Source: Ruegeria aquimaris
GTDB taxonomy: Bacteria; Pseudomonadota; Alphaproteobacteria; Rhodobacterales; Rhodobacteraceae
Direction of reading: 5' to 3'
DNA: 64,000 bases
NCBI RefSeq assembly: GCF_025751555.1
Contig: NZ_JAOWLB010000002.1
Span: 372,001-436,000 of the forward strand
Shown: positions 41,272-51,432 of the stretch, in pieces
How positions within the stretch are numbered: position 1 is the first letter of the stretch
Layout: every line of letters begins with the position of its first letter
The notes under the pieces: model-generated
What the model saw: the letters and a program-made list of their open reading frames with translations, nothing else
Told to the model about the DNA's origin: nothing
The model's database searches: none
Made by a program: the position numbers and the translations under genes

Positions 41272-43830
41272 ATGTCGCGCTATTCCGCCACCGAAATCGA
41301 AGCCAGATGGCAAGAGGCCTGGGACAAGGCCGGTATCTTCAGGGCCGCGCGTACGGCGGACAAGCCGAAGTACTACGTGCTCGAGATGTTCCCCTATCCG
41401 TCGGGGCGCATCCATATCGGCCATGTGCGCAACTACACCATGGGCGACGTGATCGCGCGCTATAAACTGTCGAACGGGTTCAACGTGCTGCACCCGATGG
41501 GGTTCGATGCCTTTGGCATGCCGGCCGAAAACGCGGCCATGGCCAGCGGCGGCCACCCCAAGGACTGGACCTACAAGAACATCGAGACCATGGTCGCGCA
41601 GATGAAGCCGCTGGGCTTTGGCCTCGACTGGTCGCGCATGTTCGCCACCTGCGACCCGGAATATTACGGTCAGCAACAGGCGCTGTTCCTCGATTTCCTT
41701 GAAAAGGGGCTGGTTTACCGCAAGAACGCGGTGGTGAACTGGGACCCGGTCGACATGACCGTTCTGGCCAATGAACAGGTCGAGGACGGGCGCGGTTGGC
41801 GCTCGGGCGCGTTGGTGGAACGGCGCGAACTGACGCAGTGGTTCTTCAAGATCTCCGATTTCTCGGGCGAGCTTCTGGATGCGCTCGACACGCTGGATGA
41901 CTGGCCCGCCAAGGTGCGACTGATGCAGGAAAACTGGATCGGCAAGTCGCGCGGGCTGCAATTCTCCTGGGCGCTGACCGAGCCTGCGCATGGCATCGAC
42001 GCGCTCGAGGTCTATACCACGCGGCCCGACACGCTGATGGGGGCCTCCTTCCTCGGCATCTCGCCCGATCATCCGTTGACCAAGGCGTTGGAGACCGAAA
42101 ACCCCGACCTCGCCGCCAAGGTGGCCGAGATGCGCAAGGGCGGCACCACGGAAGAAGCCATTGAAAAGGCCGAGAAGCTGGGGGCCGATACCGGGTTGCG
42201 CGTGCGCCATCCGCTGAACCCCGACTGGGAACTGCCGGTCTGGGTCGCCAACTTCATCCTGATGGATTACGGCACCGGCGCGATCTTTGCCTGCCCGGCG
42301 CATGACCAGCGCGATCTCGATTTCTGCCGCAAGTATGACCTGCCGGTGATCGACACCTTTGTGGCGCTTGATGATCCAAAGCCGGTCGAGACCGAGGCCT
42401 TTGTGCCGCTGAAAACCGAAAAGGTGAAATGGATCGACCATTTCGCCGGGCTGGACGAGGCCACCGGACAAGAGGCGATCGACGCCACCATCGACTGGAT
42501 GGAGGCCAAGGGGCTGGGCACTGGCGTCACCAAGTTCCGCCTGCGCGACTGGGGCCTGTCGCGCCAGCGCTATTGGGGCTGCCCGATTCCCGTGGTCCAC
42601 TGCGATGCTTGCGGCGTGGTGCCCGAGAAAAAGGAAAACCTGCCCATCCGGCTGCCCGACGACGTGACCTTTGACGTGCCCGGCAACCCGCTGGACCGGC
42701 ACCCGACCTGGCGCAACTGCACCTGCCCGTCCTGTGGCAAACCCGCCCGGCGCGAGACCGACACGATGGACACGTTTGTTGACAGCTCGTGGTATTTCGC
42801 CCGCTTCACCGCGCCGCGCGCCGAAACGCCCACCGTCATGGCCGAGGCCGAGTACTGGATGAATGTCGACCAGTATATCGGCGGTATCGAGCATGCGATC
42901 CTGCACCTGCTCTATTCACGGTTCTTCGCCCGCGCGATGCATATCTGTGGCCACTTGCCCGAGAAATCGAAAGAGCCGTTCAACGCGCTGTTTACCCAGG
43001 GCATGGTGACTCACGCGATTTACAAGACCACCGGCGCAGATGGCCGCCCGGTCTATCACTACCCCGACGCGGTGCGCCTCGACGGCGGCAAGGGCTATCT
43101 GGAGGACGGCACCGAGGTCGAGATCATCCCGTCCGCCAAGATGTCCAAATCCAAGAACAACGTGGTCGATCCGGTCGCCATCATCGACCGGTACGGCGCC
43201 GATACCGCGCGTTGGTTTGTGCTGTCCGACAGCCCGCCGGAACGCGACGTGGAATGGACCGATGCCGGCGCCGAGGCCGCGCACAAGCACCTGAACCGGG
43301 TGTGGAACCTGTGCGACCGGATCGGCGCGATGGACCCGGGCGCGCCGGGCGAAGGTGATGAGGACCTGCTGCGCGAAATGCACAAATGCATCCGCGACGT
43401 GACCAATGGCGTTGAAAGCTTTGGCTTCAACGCGGCGATTGCGAAACTCTATGCCTTTACCAATACGCTGGCGAAATCCAATGCCGGGGCGGCGGCACAG
43501 AAACAGGCGATCATGACGCTGGCGCAGCTGATGTCGCCGATGACGCCGCACCTGGCCGAGGATATCTGGGCGCATCAGGGCGGCGAAGGGCTGATTGCGA
43601 CAGCACCCTGGCCAAAAGCCGATCCGGCGATGCTGGTCGATACCGCCGTGACGCTGCCGATCCAGATCAACGGCAAGCGGCGTGCGGAAATCAGCGTTCC
43701 GGTCGATATGGACAAGGCCGAGGTTGAAAAACTGGCGCTGGCGACCGATGCTGTGCAAAAGGCGCTGAATGGCGCCGCGCCGAAGAAGGTGATCGTCGTG
43801 CCGGGCCGGATCATAAATGTGGTCGTTTAA
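41272..43830 (+). CDS. leuS: Leucyl-tRNA synthetase
   Basis: 852 residues, class Ia. The HIGH-type motif is in [14 protein letters not shown] and the KMSKS loop in [10 protein letters not shown] near residue 625. A CP1 editing domain is present ([14 protein letters not shown]). Zinc-ribbon cysteines occur in [11 protein letters not shown] and [13 protein letters not shown]. It charges tRNA-Leu in the cytoplasm. It is the first gene of a tight leuS-lptE-holA operon; its stop overlaps the lptE start by 14 bases. Confidence 0.97.
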   Translation: MSRYSATEIEARWQEAWDKAGIFRAARTADKPKYYVLEMFPYPSGRIHIGHVRNYTMGDVIARYKLSNGFNVLHPMGFDAFGMPAENAAMASGGHPKDWTYKNIETMVAQMKPLGFGLDWSRMFATCDPEYYGQQQALFLDFLEKGLVYRKNAVVNWDPVDMTVLANEQVEDGRGWRSGALVERRELTQWFFKISDFSGELLDALDTLDDWPAKVRLMQENWIGKSRGLQFSWALTEPAHGIDALEVYTTRPDTLMGASFLGISPDHPLTKALETENPDLAAKVAEMRKGGTTEEAIEKAEKLGADTGLRVRHPLNPDWELPVWVANFILMDYGTGAIFACPAHDQRDLDFCRKYDLPVIDTFVALDDPKPVETEAFVPLKTEKVKWIDHFAGLDEATGQEAIDATIDWMEAKGLGTGVTKFRLRDWGLSRQRYWGCPIPVVHCDACGVVPEKKENLPIRLPDDVTFDVPGNPLDRHPTWRNCTCPSCGKPARRETDTMDTFVDSSWYFARFTAPRAETPTVMAEAEYWMNVDQYIGGIEHAILHLLYSRFFARAMHICGHLPEKSKEPFNALFTQGMVTHAIYKTTGADGRPVYHYPDAVRLDGGKGYLEDGTEVEIIPSAKMSKSKNNVVDPVAIIDRYGADTARWFVLSDSPPERDVEWTDAGAEAAHKHLNRVWNLCDRIGAMDPGAPGEGDEDLLREMHKCIRDVTNGVESFGFNAAIAKLYAFTNTLAKSNAGAAAQKQAIMTLAQLMSPMTPHLAEDIWAHQGGEGLIATAPWPKADPAMLVDTAVTLPIQINGKRRAEISVPVDMDKAEVEKLALATDAVQKALNGAAPKKVIVVPGRIINVVV

Positions 43831-44308
43831 CCGTAGAGCGCTGTTGATGCTGCCGCTGGCGCTGGCCGCCTGCGGCTTTCAGCCGGTCTATGGGCCCGGC
43901 GGCGCGGGCAGTGCGCTCTATGGCAAGGTCGAGGTGTCCGCCCCCGACGATGTCGAAAGCTATTGGCTGGTGCAGAACCTGGAACAGACGCTGGGGCGCA
44001 GCGCGGCGGCCGGGACCGATTACAAGCTAGACGTCAAGGTGACGACCACCTCGCAGGGTCAGGCGATCACCGCGTCGAACGAGACCACGCGCTATGCGAT
44101 CGTGGGCACCGCGACCTACAAGCTGAGCGACAAGGACAGCGGTGCGGTTCTGGCCTCGGGCGAGGTCGAGAGCTTTACCGGCTATTCCGCGACCGGGTCG
44201 ACGGTGGACACGCTGGCGGGTGAACGTGACGCGCGACAGCGGCTGATGACGATTCTGTCCGATATGCTGACGACCAAGCTTTATTCCACCCTGGATCTGC
44301 CGGCATGA
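43817..44308 (+). CDS. lptE: LPS assembly lipoprotein LptE
   Basis: 163 residues with a short signal peptide and lipobox ALAAC (Cys19). It is the plug of the outer-membrane LptD/E translocon. The region [20 protein letters not shown] and a [10 protein letters not shown] strand follow the family pattern. Sequence conservation is low, and the leuS-lptE-holA order is the strongest support. Start and stop overlap both neighbours (ATGA with holA), so translation is coupled. Confidence 0.9.
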   Translation: MWSFNRRALLMLPLALAACGFQPVYGPGGAGSALYGKVEVSAPDDVESYWLVQNLEQTLGRSAAAGTDYKLDVKVTTTSQGQAITASNETTRYAIVGTATYKLSDKDSGAVLASGEVESFTGYSATGSTVDTLAGERDARQRLMTILSDMLTTKLYSTLDLPA

Positions 44309-45333
44309 AGCTGAGCCCGCGCGAGGCCGAAGGCTATTTCGCCAAACCCGACGCAGGCCGGACCGGATTGCTGATCTATGGTGGCGACGCGATGCGGGTG
44401 GCGCTGAAACGCCAGCAAGTGATCGCGGCGCTGCTGGGCCCCAATGGCGAGGAAGAGATGCGCCTGACCCGGATGGCGGGCGGCGATTTGCGCAAGGACC
44501 CGGCGCAACTGGTCGATGCGATCAAGGCGGTGGGGTTCTTTCCCGGCCCGCGCGTGGCCTTTGTCGAGGATTGCCCCGAGCTGTCGGCGCCTGCTGTTCT
44601 GGCCGCGCTGGAGGACTGGGAGCCGGGCGACGCGCAGATCGTGGTGACCGCCGGACAGCTCAAGGCCACGTCCAAGCTGCGCAAGGGGTTCGAGAGCCAT
44701 CCCAACGCCTATGCCGTGGGCATCTATGACGAACCACCGTCGCGGGCAGAGATCGAACGGATGCTGGCGCAGGCGGGGATTCGCGACGTGCCACCCGAGC
44801 CGATGTCGGTGCTGGCCAACCTTGCCCGCGAACTGGGTCCGGGCGATTTTGCGCAGACGCTGGAAAAGCTGGCGCTTTACAAGCTGAATGACGCGGCACC
44901 ACTCAGCCATGAGGATATTGCCGATTGCGCGCCGCGCTCGACCGAGGCCGGGCTGGACGATTTGCTGAACGTCGTGGCCGAGGGCAAGATGGAGGCCGTG
45001 GGGCCGCTGATGCGCCGATTGCAGGCGCAAGGCACCAACCCGACCGGCCTGTGCATCGCCGCCACCCGCCATTTTCGCACGCTTTACGCCTGTGCCTCGG
45101 ACCCGGGCGGGCCGGGACAGGGGATCAACCGGTTGCGCCCTCCGGTCTATGGCCCGCGTCGCGACCGCATTCTGGGGCAGGCACAGACCTGGGGCGCGCG
45201 GCGGCTGGAGACGGCCCTGACGGTACTGACCGACACCGACCTTGCCCTGCGTTCGGCCGGGCAATCGGCGCCACAGATGCCGCTGGTGGAGCGGGCCATG
45301 ATCCGGCTGGCGATGCTGTCCCGCTCGCGCTGA
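44305..45333 (+). CDS. holA: DNA polymerase III delta subunit
   Basis: 342 residues. HolA opens the sliding clamp within the clamp loader. Family features seen are GLLIYGGDAMRVALKRQQVI near the N-terminus, FFPGPRVAFVEDCPELSA, and a C-terminal three-helix region with RFR-type LCIAATRHFRTLYACA. Position right after lptE is the usual one. It ends about 80 bases before the GST gene. Confidence 0.93.
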   Translation: MKLSPREAEGYFAKPDAGRTGLLIYGGDAMRVALKRQQVIAALLGPNGEEEMRLTRMAGGDLRKDPAQLVDAIKAVGFFPGPRVAFVEDCPELSAPAVLAALEDWEPGDAQIVVTAGQLKATSKLRKGFESHPNAYAVGIYDEPPSRAEIERMLAQAGIRDVPPEPMSVLANLARELGPGDFAQTLEKLALYKLNDAAPLSHEDIADCAPRSTEAGLDDLLNVVAEGKMEAVGPLMRRLQAQGTNPTGLCIAATRHFRTLYACASDPGGPGQGINRLRPPVYGPRRDRILGQAQTWGARRLETALTVLTDTDLALRSAGQSAPQMPLVERAMIRLAMLSRSR

Positions 45334-45412
45334 TGTGAGATCGGAGCGCGCTGCCCTTGACGCGCGCAGCCTGAAGGCCATTCTGCTGCACAATTGAAAA
45401 CGGAGGTACCGA

Positions 45413-46006
45413 ATGTACAAGGTCTATGGCCGGGTCCGCAGCCGCGCGGCACGGGTGTTGTGGTTGCTCGAAGAGCTGGGCGTGCCCTACGAGCATATCG
45501 ACGTCGGCCCGCATGACCCGCAGGTCTTGGCGCTGAACGGCAGCGGCAAGGTGCCGGTTCTGGTCGATGGCGATCACATGATCACCGACAGTTCGGCAAT
45601 CATGACCTATCTCGCCGACAAGCACGGCGATTTCACCTATCCCGCCGGTACCATCGAGCGCGCCAAACAGGATGCGCTGTTCCACACCGTGCTGGACGAG
45701 ATCGACGCGGTGCTCTGGGTCGCGGCCCGGCATGGGTTCATCCTGCCCGAGGACAAGCGGGTTCCGGCCATCATGGACAGCACCAAATGGGAGTTCGAGC
45801 GCAACCTCTCCCATCTGGAGGCACGGCTGGAAGGCCCCTTCCTGCAAGGGGAAAAGATGACCATCGCCGATATCCTGCTGACCCATTGCCTGAACTGGGC
45901 GCATGGCGCGGGCTTCCCCGTCACCTCGCGCAAGATCAAGGATTACGCCAAGGAGATGCGCGCACGCCCCGCGTTTCAGCGCATGGGCGCGCTGACCCCG
46001 GCCTGA
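45413..46006 (+). CDS. Glutathione S-transferase family protein
   Basis: 197 residues. The thioredoxin-like N-terminal domain has RSRAARVLWLLEELGVPYEH and ITDSSAIMTYLADKHG (glutathione site, Ser-rich); the helical C-terminal domain has GEKMTIADILLTHCL. It would conjugate or reduce small molecules with glutathione. A GGAGG precedes the ATG. It is convergent with the flavoprotein gene, with a 31-base overlap of the ends. Substrate unknown. Confidence 0.87.
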   Translation: MYKVYGRVRSRAARVLWLLEELGVPYEHIDVGPHDPQVLALNGSGKVPVLVDGDHMITDSSAIMTYLADKHGDFTYPAGTIERAKQDALFHTVLDEIDAVLWVAARHGFILPEDKRVPAIMDSTKWEFERNLSHLEARLEGPFLQGEKMTIADILLTHCLNWAHGAGFPVTSRKIKDYAKEMRARPAFQRMGALTPA

Positions 46007-47208
46007 GCCCATCTTGCCGCCGCGCGGCCGGCCCAGCGGCCGGTCGCGAAACAGCCCGTCAGCAGGTAGCCGCCGGTGGGCGCCTCCCAATCCAGCATTT
46101 CACCGGCGCAAAAGACGCCGGGCAGCGCTTGGATCATGAGCGTTTCGTCCAGGGCGGTTCTGACCACGCCGCCTGCGGTCGAGATCGCCTCGTCCATCGG
46201 GCGCGGCCCGGCATGGCGGACTGGCAGCGCCTTGAGCATCGTCGCCAGCGCCGGAGGGTCTTGGGGCAAGGGGCGGCCAAATTCCATCAGCAGCGCCGCG
46301 CGCGCTCCCGACAGGTTCAGCGACTTGCGCAGATGGGCCGACAGGCTGGCCTTGCCGCGTGGTTTCGCCAGCCTGCGCGACAGGTCGGTTTCGGACAGAT
46401 CCGGAAACAGGTCCACGGTCAGCGCCGCGCCCTCGCGCACGGCTGAGGACACCGCGTAGATGCCGCCGCCCTCGAGTCCGCGCGCGGAGATCACCGCCTC
46501 GCCCCGGCTGGACAGTGCACCGGCCTGCCAGGCGATATTCTTGACCGGTTGGCCGACATGCTGGGTCATGTGATCGGACCAATGGACCAGCAATCCGGCA
46601 TTGGCAGGCGCAAACGGGGAGAGCTCCACCCCTCGCGCTGCCAACAACCCGGCCCATTGCCCGTCCGAGCCAAGCCGCGCCCAGCTTGCCCCACCCAGCG
46701 CCAGAACGGTGACAACCGGTTTGATCCTCTGCGCGCCGATGGGCGTTTCGAACAGAAACGCGTCCCCGTCCCAGCCTGCCCAGCGCCAGCGGGTCCGAAT
46801 CTCGACCCCCTGGCCGGTCAGCTCGGCCAGCCAGGCACGCAACAGCGGCGAGGCTTTCATCACCTTGGGAAACACCCGCCCGGTGGAGCCGGTGAACAGC
46901 TCCTGCCCCAGACCCTGCGCCCAGTCCTGCACTGCCTGGGCGTCAAACGCGGTCAGCATCGGGCATAGCCAACCGGCAGCATCGCCATAAGCGGAAAGAA
47001 GCTGTTCGAACGGCTCGTTCTTCGTCAGGTTCAGCCCGGATTTTCCCGCCATCAGGAACTTGCGCGCGACCGAGGGTTTCGCCTCGGCCACGATCACCGG
47101 CAGACCGGCACGGGCCAGTTCGCCCGCCGCCATCAGCCCGGCAGGGCCCGCGCCGATGACCAGAGCCGGTTTCACGACCTGTCGTTCCGTTTCGGCCGAT
47201 ACTGCCAT
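45976..47208 (-). CDS. BaiN/HI0933-type NAD(P)/FAD-dependent flavoprotein
   Basis: 410 residues. It carries LVIGAGPAGLMAAGELARAG (FAD fold), AGKSGLNLTKNEPF and, near the end, GVFCAGEMLDWEAPTGGYLL with CFATGRWAG. This is the TIGR03862-like branch of the HI0933 family, with unknown reaction. The start is fixed at 47208 by AAGG four bases upstream and by the fold. It is divergent from a small HNH gene with 58 bases between. Confidence 0.87.
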   Translation of the reverse strand: MAVSAETERQVVKPALVIGAGPAGLMAAGELARAGLPVIVAEAKPSVARKFLMAGKSGLNLTKNEPFEQLLSAYGDAAGWLCPMLTAFDAQAVQDWAQGLGQELFTGSTGRVFPKVMKASPLLRAWLAELTGQGVEIRTRWRWAGWDGDAFLFETPIGAQRIKPVVTVLALGGASWARLGSDGQWAGLLAARGVELSPFAPANAGLLVHWSDHMTQHVGQPVKNIAWQAGALSSRGEAVISARGLEGGGIYAVSSAVREGAALTVDLFPDLSETDLSRRLAKPRGKASLSAHLRKSLNLSGARAALLMEFGRPLPQDPPALATMLKALPVRHAGPRPMDEAISTAGGVVRTALDETLMIQALPGVFCAGEMLDWEAPTGGYLLTGCFATGRWAGRAAARWAQAGVSAPMR

Positions 47209-47266
47209 GTCGCCTTTCCTGCCGTCCCTATTTGCACCGGTCGCGTGCTGGTGCATCCTCTTGCCC

Positions 47267-47575
47267 ATGACGGACACCGAAGACAAGAGCGCGCCGCTCT
47301 GCCCGCTATGTGATCGCCCGATCCCGGATGGAGGTGGCAGCCTGCATCACCTGATCCCCCGACTCAAGGGCGGCAAGGGGGGGCCGACGGTGCTGTTGCA
47401 CCAGATCTGCCACAAGGAAGTGCATGCGACCCTGACCGAGGCGGAACTGGCGCGCAGGTTTCACACGGTCGAGGCGTTGCGCGCGCATCCCCGGCTGGAA
47501 CGGTTCCTGGAGTGGGTCAGCAAGCGCCCGCCAGGATTCCGGTCAAAGGTTCCGGGCAAGCGCAGGGGGCGCTGA
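47267..47575 (+). CDS. Small HNH endonuclease domain protein
   Basis: 102 residues. A zinc-binding CPLC (Cys12, Cys15), the HNH His pair in SLHHLIPRLKGGKGG (His27, His28), and a second CH pair in HQICHKEVHATL (Cys48, His49) form a full HNH core. A basic tail (SKVPGKRRGR) may bind DNA. It stands alone, without restriction-modification or phage genes nearby. Its stop abuts the convergent VOC gene. Confidence 0.82.
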   Translation: MTDTEDKSAPLCPLCDRPIPDGGGSLHHLIPRLKGGKGGPTVLLHQICHKEVHATLTEAELARRFHTVEALRAHPRLERFLEWVSKRPPGFRSKVPGKRRGR

Positions 47576-48313
47576 TCACCATGGCAACAGCGGCGTGCCG
47601 CGCAGCTCAAGGTCGGTGGCTGTCAACCCCTCGACGCCGATACCCGCCAGCGACGGGACCGGCGTGAATTCCGCCCCTGCGACATGCTGAAACTCGATCA
47701 GCGTATAGGGGCGTTTCCACAGCCATTCGCGATTCGCCACCGACCAGAGGTCGGGGTCCGGCGGGGTTTCGGTGCTGAACCCGTAAAAGAACAGATCGAA
47801 CCCATGATCTGCCACCTCCTGCACCGACAGAAGGGTCATCCCCAACCCTCGGCAGATCGCCTCGTCGCGGTCGATATCGCCGCTGCGCAAGGTGATATGG
47901 GCCAGTGTCGCCCCTGCAAACGGTGCCGAAGGATTGGCGGCCCCGGTCGGCCGGTTGCCCTCGAAATCCTGTTGCAGCAGTTCGATGACGAAGCCTTCGG
48001 GGTCGGTCAGGTGGCACATGTATCCGATATCGCCGAACTGGCGCGGATCGCTGACGGCGACGCCCTGCGCCCGCAGCGCCTGTACGGCAAGATCCACATC
48101 CGGCAGGGTTATGCCGATCTTCCAATAGCGCTGGCCGTGATCATGCCGGTAGCCGCCGCCACCGGCCATCAGGATCAGATCGGCATCGGGCCCGTCGTAG
48201 CCGACGCGCCATGCCTCGCCCTGTTTCCGGGCGGTCATGCCGAGAGCGTCGCGGTAGAATCCCGACAACGCCACCGGATCAGCGGCGCGCAGATGGAGCG
48301 CCGCCAGTCTCAT
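47576..48313 (-). CDS. VOC-family protein with two glyoxalase-fold domains
   Basis: 245 residues. Two vicinal-oxygen-chelate modules are visible, residues ~2-120 (LHLRAADPVALSGFYRDALG and HLTDPEGFVIELLQ) and ~135-225 (LAHITLRSGDIDRDEAICRG). Metal ligands His and Glu are present in both halves. Function could be a ring-cleaving dioxygenase, lyase or isomerase; not determinable. ATGA overlap with the crotonase gene shows a three-gene unit with it and the SDR. Confidence 0.82.
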   Translation of the reverse strand: MRLAALHLRAADPVALSGFYRDALGMTARKQGEAWRVGYDGPDADLILMAGGGGYRHDHGQRYWKIGITLPDVDLAVQALRAQGVAVSDPRQFGDIGYMCHLTDPEGFVIELLQQDFEGNRPTGAANPSAPFAGATLAHITLRSGDIDRDEAICRGLGMTLLSVQEVADHGFDLFFYGFSTETPPDPDLWSVANREWLWKRPYTLIEFQHVAGAEFTPVPSLAGIGVEGLTATDLELRGTPLLPW

Positions 48314-48918
48314 GGACAGAGCTTGGCGATTCCAGCCGCGATCACCGGATCGGCGGCAACCGAATCGGCCACCAGCGCGCGGGCGGTTTCCATCAACTGG
48401 TCGGTGGGTACGATCCGGTCCACGAGACCAAAATCATAGGCCTCCTGCGCGGTGATCTTTTGCCCTGCCATCAGGATCAGCCGGGTTCGGGCCGGGCCGA
48501 TCAGAGCGGCCATTCGCGCCGGGTCCGACGGCTGCGGCAGAAAACCGAGCTTCATCACCGGGTAGAAGAACTTGGCCTCGGGCACCGCGATGCGCAGGTC
48601 GCAGGCGAGCGCCATGCCGTTGGCGCCACCCGCCAGGGTCCCGTTCAGGGCCGCGACGGTCAGGCAGGGCAGAGCGGCTATGGCGCCCGACAGCCTCTCC
48701 CACAGGTCCGAAGTGGCGAGACCGGCGCGCGCGGCCTCCAGATCGGCACCGGCGCTGAACACCTTGCCGCGACCGGTCAGGATCAGCGCCCGCGCCTCGC
48801 CCGCCGCCTCGGCGATCTCGACCAGCCGTTCCAGCATGGCCACGGTCAGCGAGTTGGCCTTGTCGGGGCGGTTCAGCGTGACGGTCCACAGGCCGTCTTC
48901 CTGTTCCAGCTCGATCAT
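48310..48918 (-). CDS. Crotonase-family protein without catalytic glutamates
   Basis: 202 residues, short for the ~260-residue family. The oxyanion loops are present (SAGADLEAAR and ALNGTLAGGANGMALACD), but the position of the first catalytic Glu of enoyl-CoA hydratase reads FYPVMKLG (Val for Glu), and the second reads TRLILMAG with no Glu. A plain hydratase is therefore unlikely. It may be an isomerase, hydrolase or a structural relative. ATGA junctions join it to both neighbours. Confidence 0.78.
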   Translation of the reverse strand: MIELEQEDGLWTVTLNRPDKANSLTVAMLERLVEIAEAAGEARALILTGRGKVFSAGADLEAARAGLATSDLWERLSGAIAALPCLTVAALNGTLAGGANGMALACDLRIAVPEAKFFYPVMKLGFLPQPSDPARMAALIGPARTRLILMAGQKITAQEAYDFGLVDRIVPTDQLMETARALVADSVAADPVIAAGIAKLCP

Positions 48919-49667
48919 ATCAGGCCGACCCGGCGACGGATCGTCTCGTCGCGCAGGGAGATCTCGGTGCCCAGGAATTCATCCGCGTCCGCGCCGCACA
49001 TCCACAGCAGCGTGCGCGCGGGCCAGTCGGCAGGGACATGCGCCGACCAGTCCAGCTGGCTGACCGGGTTGATGCCCGAGCTTTTGATCTCGCGCTGCAT
49101 CTGGGTGGCAACGGTGCCCGGGGAAAGGCCCATGGCGCGGATGCCGTGATGCTTTTCTTCAAGGTGCAGGCAAGAGGTCAGCATCGCCGCCCCGGCCTTG
49201 GAGGCGCAATAATGGCTCCAGGCCTCGACCGGGTTGTGGGCCGCGCCCGAACTGACCGTCAGGATGGTTCCGCCGCCGGCCTTGCGCATCACCGGCAATG
49301 CCGCGCGCATGCCATAGTAGACGCCCTTGAGGTTGATATCGATCGCATGGCTCCACCCGGCCGGGTCGGAACTGGCCAGATGCGAGATCGGTTCGACGAC
49401 ACCGGCGTTGTTGATCAGGACATCCAGACCACCGAAACGTGCCACCGTGGCATTCACAGCCCCGGCCACCTGTCCGGCATCGGCCACGTCGCAGGCCAGC
49501 GGCATCGCCCTGTCGCCCAGTTCGGCAGCCAGCGTGGCCACGGCGTCGGCGCTGCGTGCCAGTAGCACCACATTGGCGCCAGCATTGGCAAAGATTCGCC
49601 CGGCCTCGGCCCCGATTCCACGGCTGGCACCGGTGATCAGAACGGTTTTTCCCTGCATGTCGGTCAT
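48915..49667 (-). CDS. SDR-family NAD(P)-dependent oxidoreductase
   Basis: 250 residues, classical short-chain dehydrogenase. TGASRGIGAEAGRIFA is the cofactor loop, INNAGVV the NNAG motif, then SSGAAHNPVEAWSHYCASKAG for the Ser-Tyr-Lys triad. Substrate unknown. GGAG lies six bases upstream of the ATG at 49667. It is the first gene of the SDR-crotonase-VOC unit. Confidence 0.88.
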   Translation of the reverse strand: MTDMQGKTVLITGASRGIGAEAGRIFANAGANVVLLARSADAVATLAAELGDRAMPLACDVADAGQVAGAVNATVARFGGLDVLINNAGVVEPISHLASSDPAGWSHAIDINLKGVYYGMRAALPVMRKAGGGTILTVSSGAAHNPVEAWSHYCASKAGAAMLTSCLHLEEKHHGIRAMGLSPGTVATQMQREIKSSGINPVSQLDWSAHVPADWPARTLLWMCGADADEFLGTEISLRDETIRRRVGLI

Positions 49668-49793
49668 TCAAATCTCCCTCAATTCCAGTCGAGTTCTAAT
49701 CTGACGCGGGGAAAGGGTCCAGCGGTTGCCCCTTGACGCCCGCCGCGCCACACCCGACGATAGCCGCGAAATTTATCCAGAGAGGTTCTTGGA

Positions 49794-51320
49794 ATGTCCG
49801 TTTTCCTTCGCCGCACGTCAGGCGCCGTGATCGCTTTTGCCATAGCCAGCCAGAGCGCCTGGGCCGATCTGAGCGCTGATCAGGTCTGGGCCGACTGGAA
49901 GACCTATCTGGGCGGCATGGGGTACGAGGTTTCCGGGACCGAAAGCCGGTCGGGCAACACGCTGACAATCTCGGGCATGTCAATGAACATGCAGATCCCC
50001 GACGCCGAAGGCGCGCTTTCCGTGACTCTGCCCGAAATGAGCCTGACGGATCAGGGCGACGGCACCGTACGTATCGTCCTGCCAGAGGAGTTCCCGATCA
50101 ACTTCGTGGTAACCCCCGAGGGTGAGGAGCAAGTCAAAGGCACGGTGAACTATCTGAACCGCAACATGTCGATGGTGGTTTCTGGTGCCCCCGAGGACAT
50201 GACCTATACCTATTCAGCGGACCAGGTGACGGTCAGCCTGGCAGGGCTGGAAGCTGATGGCGAGGCGATGCCCGAAGGCGCGATTGCCGCGTCGATGGAC
50301 ATGACCGGTGTCGCCGGAACCTCGCAAATGAAGATCGGCGCGATGCGCGACATGGTGCAAAGCTTCACCGCCGACGGGCTGAGCTATGCGCTGTCCTTCA
50401 ACGACCCCGAATCCGACGACGCCGGCACGTTCAACGGCGCCATGAGCGGCATTACCTATGCCGGGACCGGAACCATCCCGACCGATTTCGATGCGGCTGA
50501 TTTCTCGAACATGCTGAAGTCGGGTTTCGCCTTTGACGGCACGCTCAGTTATTCGGCCGGCAACGGGACGATGAACGGCACCGGCGACGGCGAGACCTTT
50601 GCTTTCAGTTCGAAATCGCAGGGCGGCGATTTCCGGATCGCGATGGATTCCTCGCATGTGGTCTATGACCTGACCGGCAATGGCGCCGAAATTTCGGTCA
50701 CGACACAAGAGCTACCGTTCCCGGTCGATCTGGCGATGGCGAAGTCGGGGTTCAAGCTGGATATCCCAGTGCAGGCAAGCGATGCGCCGCAACCCTTTGG
50801 CCTGGGGATGAACCTGACCGATTTCACCATGTCCGACATGATCTGGGGCATGTTCGACCCCGCCGGGGCGCTGCCGCGTGATCCGGCAACCATTGCGATC
50901 GACCTGACGGGAACTGCCAAGGTACTGGTGGACTTCCTGGATCCCGCCGTTGCCGAGACGCTGGAAGCAACCGGCGCCGCGCCGGGCGAGCTGAACACGT
51001 TGAAAATCAACCAGCTGCTGGTGTCGATGGTCGGCGCCAAGCTGACCGGCACCGGTGATTTCGAGTTCGACAACAGCGATCTGGAAAGCTTTGACGGGAT
51101 GCCCGCCCCCTCGGGTGTCGCCAATCTGACGCTGGTCGGGGCAAACGCGCTGATCGACAAGCTGGTCGCGATGGGCTTCGTTGCGGATCAGGACGCGATG
51201 GGCGCGCGGATGATGATGGGCATGCTGGCGGTACCGGGCGACGCGCCCGACACGCTGAACTCGACCATCGAGATCAACAAGCAGGGCCATATCCTGGCCA
51301 ACGGCCAGCGGATCAAGTGA
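49794..51320 (+). CDS. DUF2125 family exported protein
   Basis: 508 residues. A signal peptide (SGAVIAFAIASQSAWA, cleavage near residue 25) is followed by a long repetitive beta-rich domain with many short strands, matching DUF2125. Members are common in Rhodobacteraceae; no function is established. It stands alone on the plus strand, upstream of the pmbA gene by about 110 bases. Confidence 0.85.
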   Translation: MSVFLRRTSGAVIAFAIASQSAWADLSADQVWADWKTYLGGMGYEVSGTESRSGNTLTISGMSMNMQIPDAEGALSVTLPEMSLTDQGDGTVRIVLPEEFPINFVVTPEGEEQVKGTVNYLNRNMSMVVSGAPEDMTYTYSADQVTVSLAGLEADGEAMPEGAIAASMDMTGVAGTSQMKIGAMRDMVQSFTADGLSYALSFNDPESDDAGTFNGAMSGITYAGTGTIPTDFDAADFSNMLKSGFAFDGTLSYSAGNGTMNGTGDGETFAFSSKSQGGDFRIAMDSSHVVYDLTGNGAEISVTTQELPFPVDLAMAKSGFKLDIPVQASDAPQPFGLGMNLTDFTMSDMIWGMFDPAGALPRDPATIAIDLTGTAKVLVDFLDPAVAETLEATGAAPGELNTLKINQLLVSMVGAKLTGTGDFEFDNSDLESFDGMPAPSGVANLTLVGANALIDKLVAMGFVADQDAMGARMMMGMLAVPGDAPDTLNSTIEINKQGHILANGQRIK

Positions 51321-51432
51321 TCTGAACGACATGTCGACCGGGCGCCGCGCGCCCGGTTCGCCAATTCGCGGCGCGGGGCTTGCAGCGGGCCCGGTCGGCG
51401 GCTACCTCGGTGACAGGATGACAGGAGGGGCC

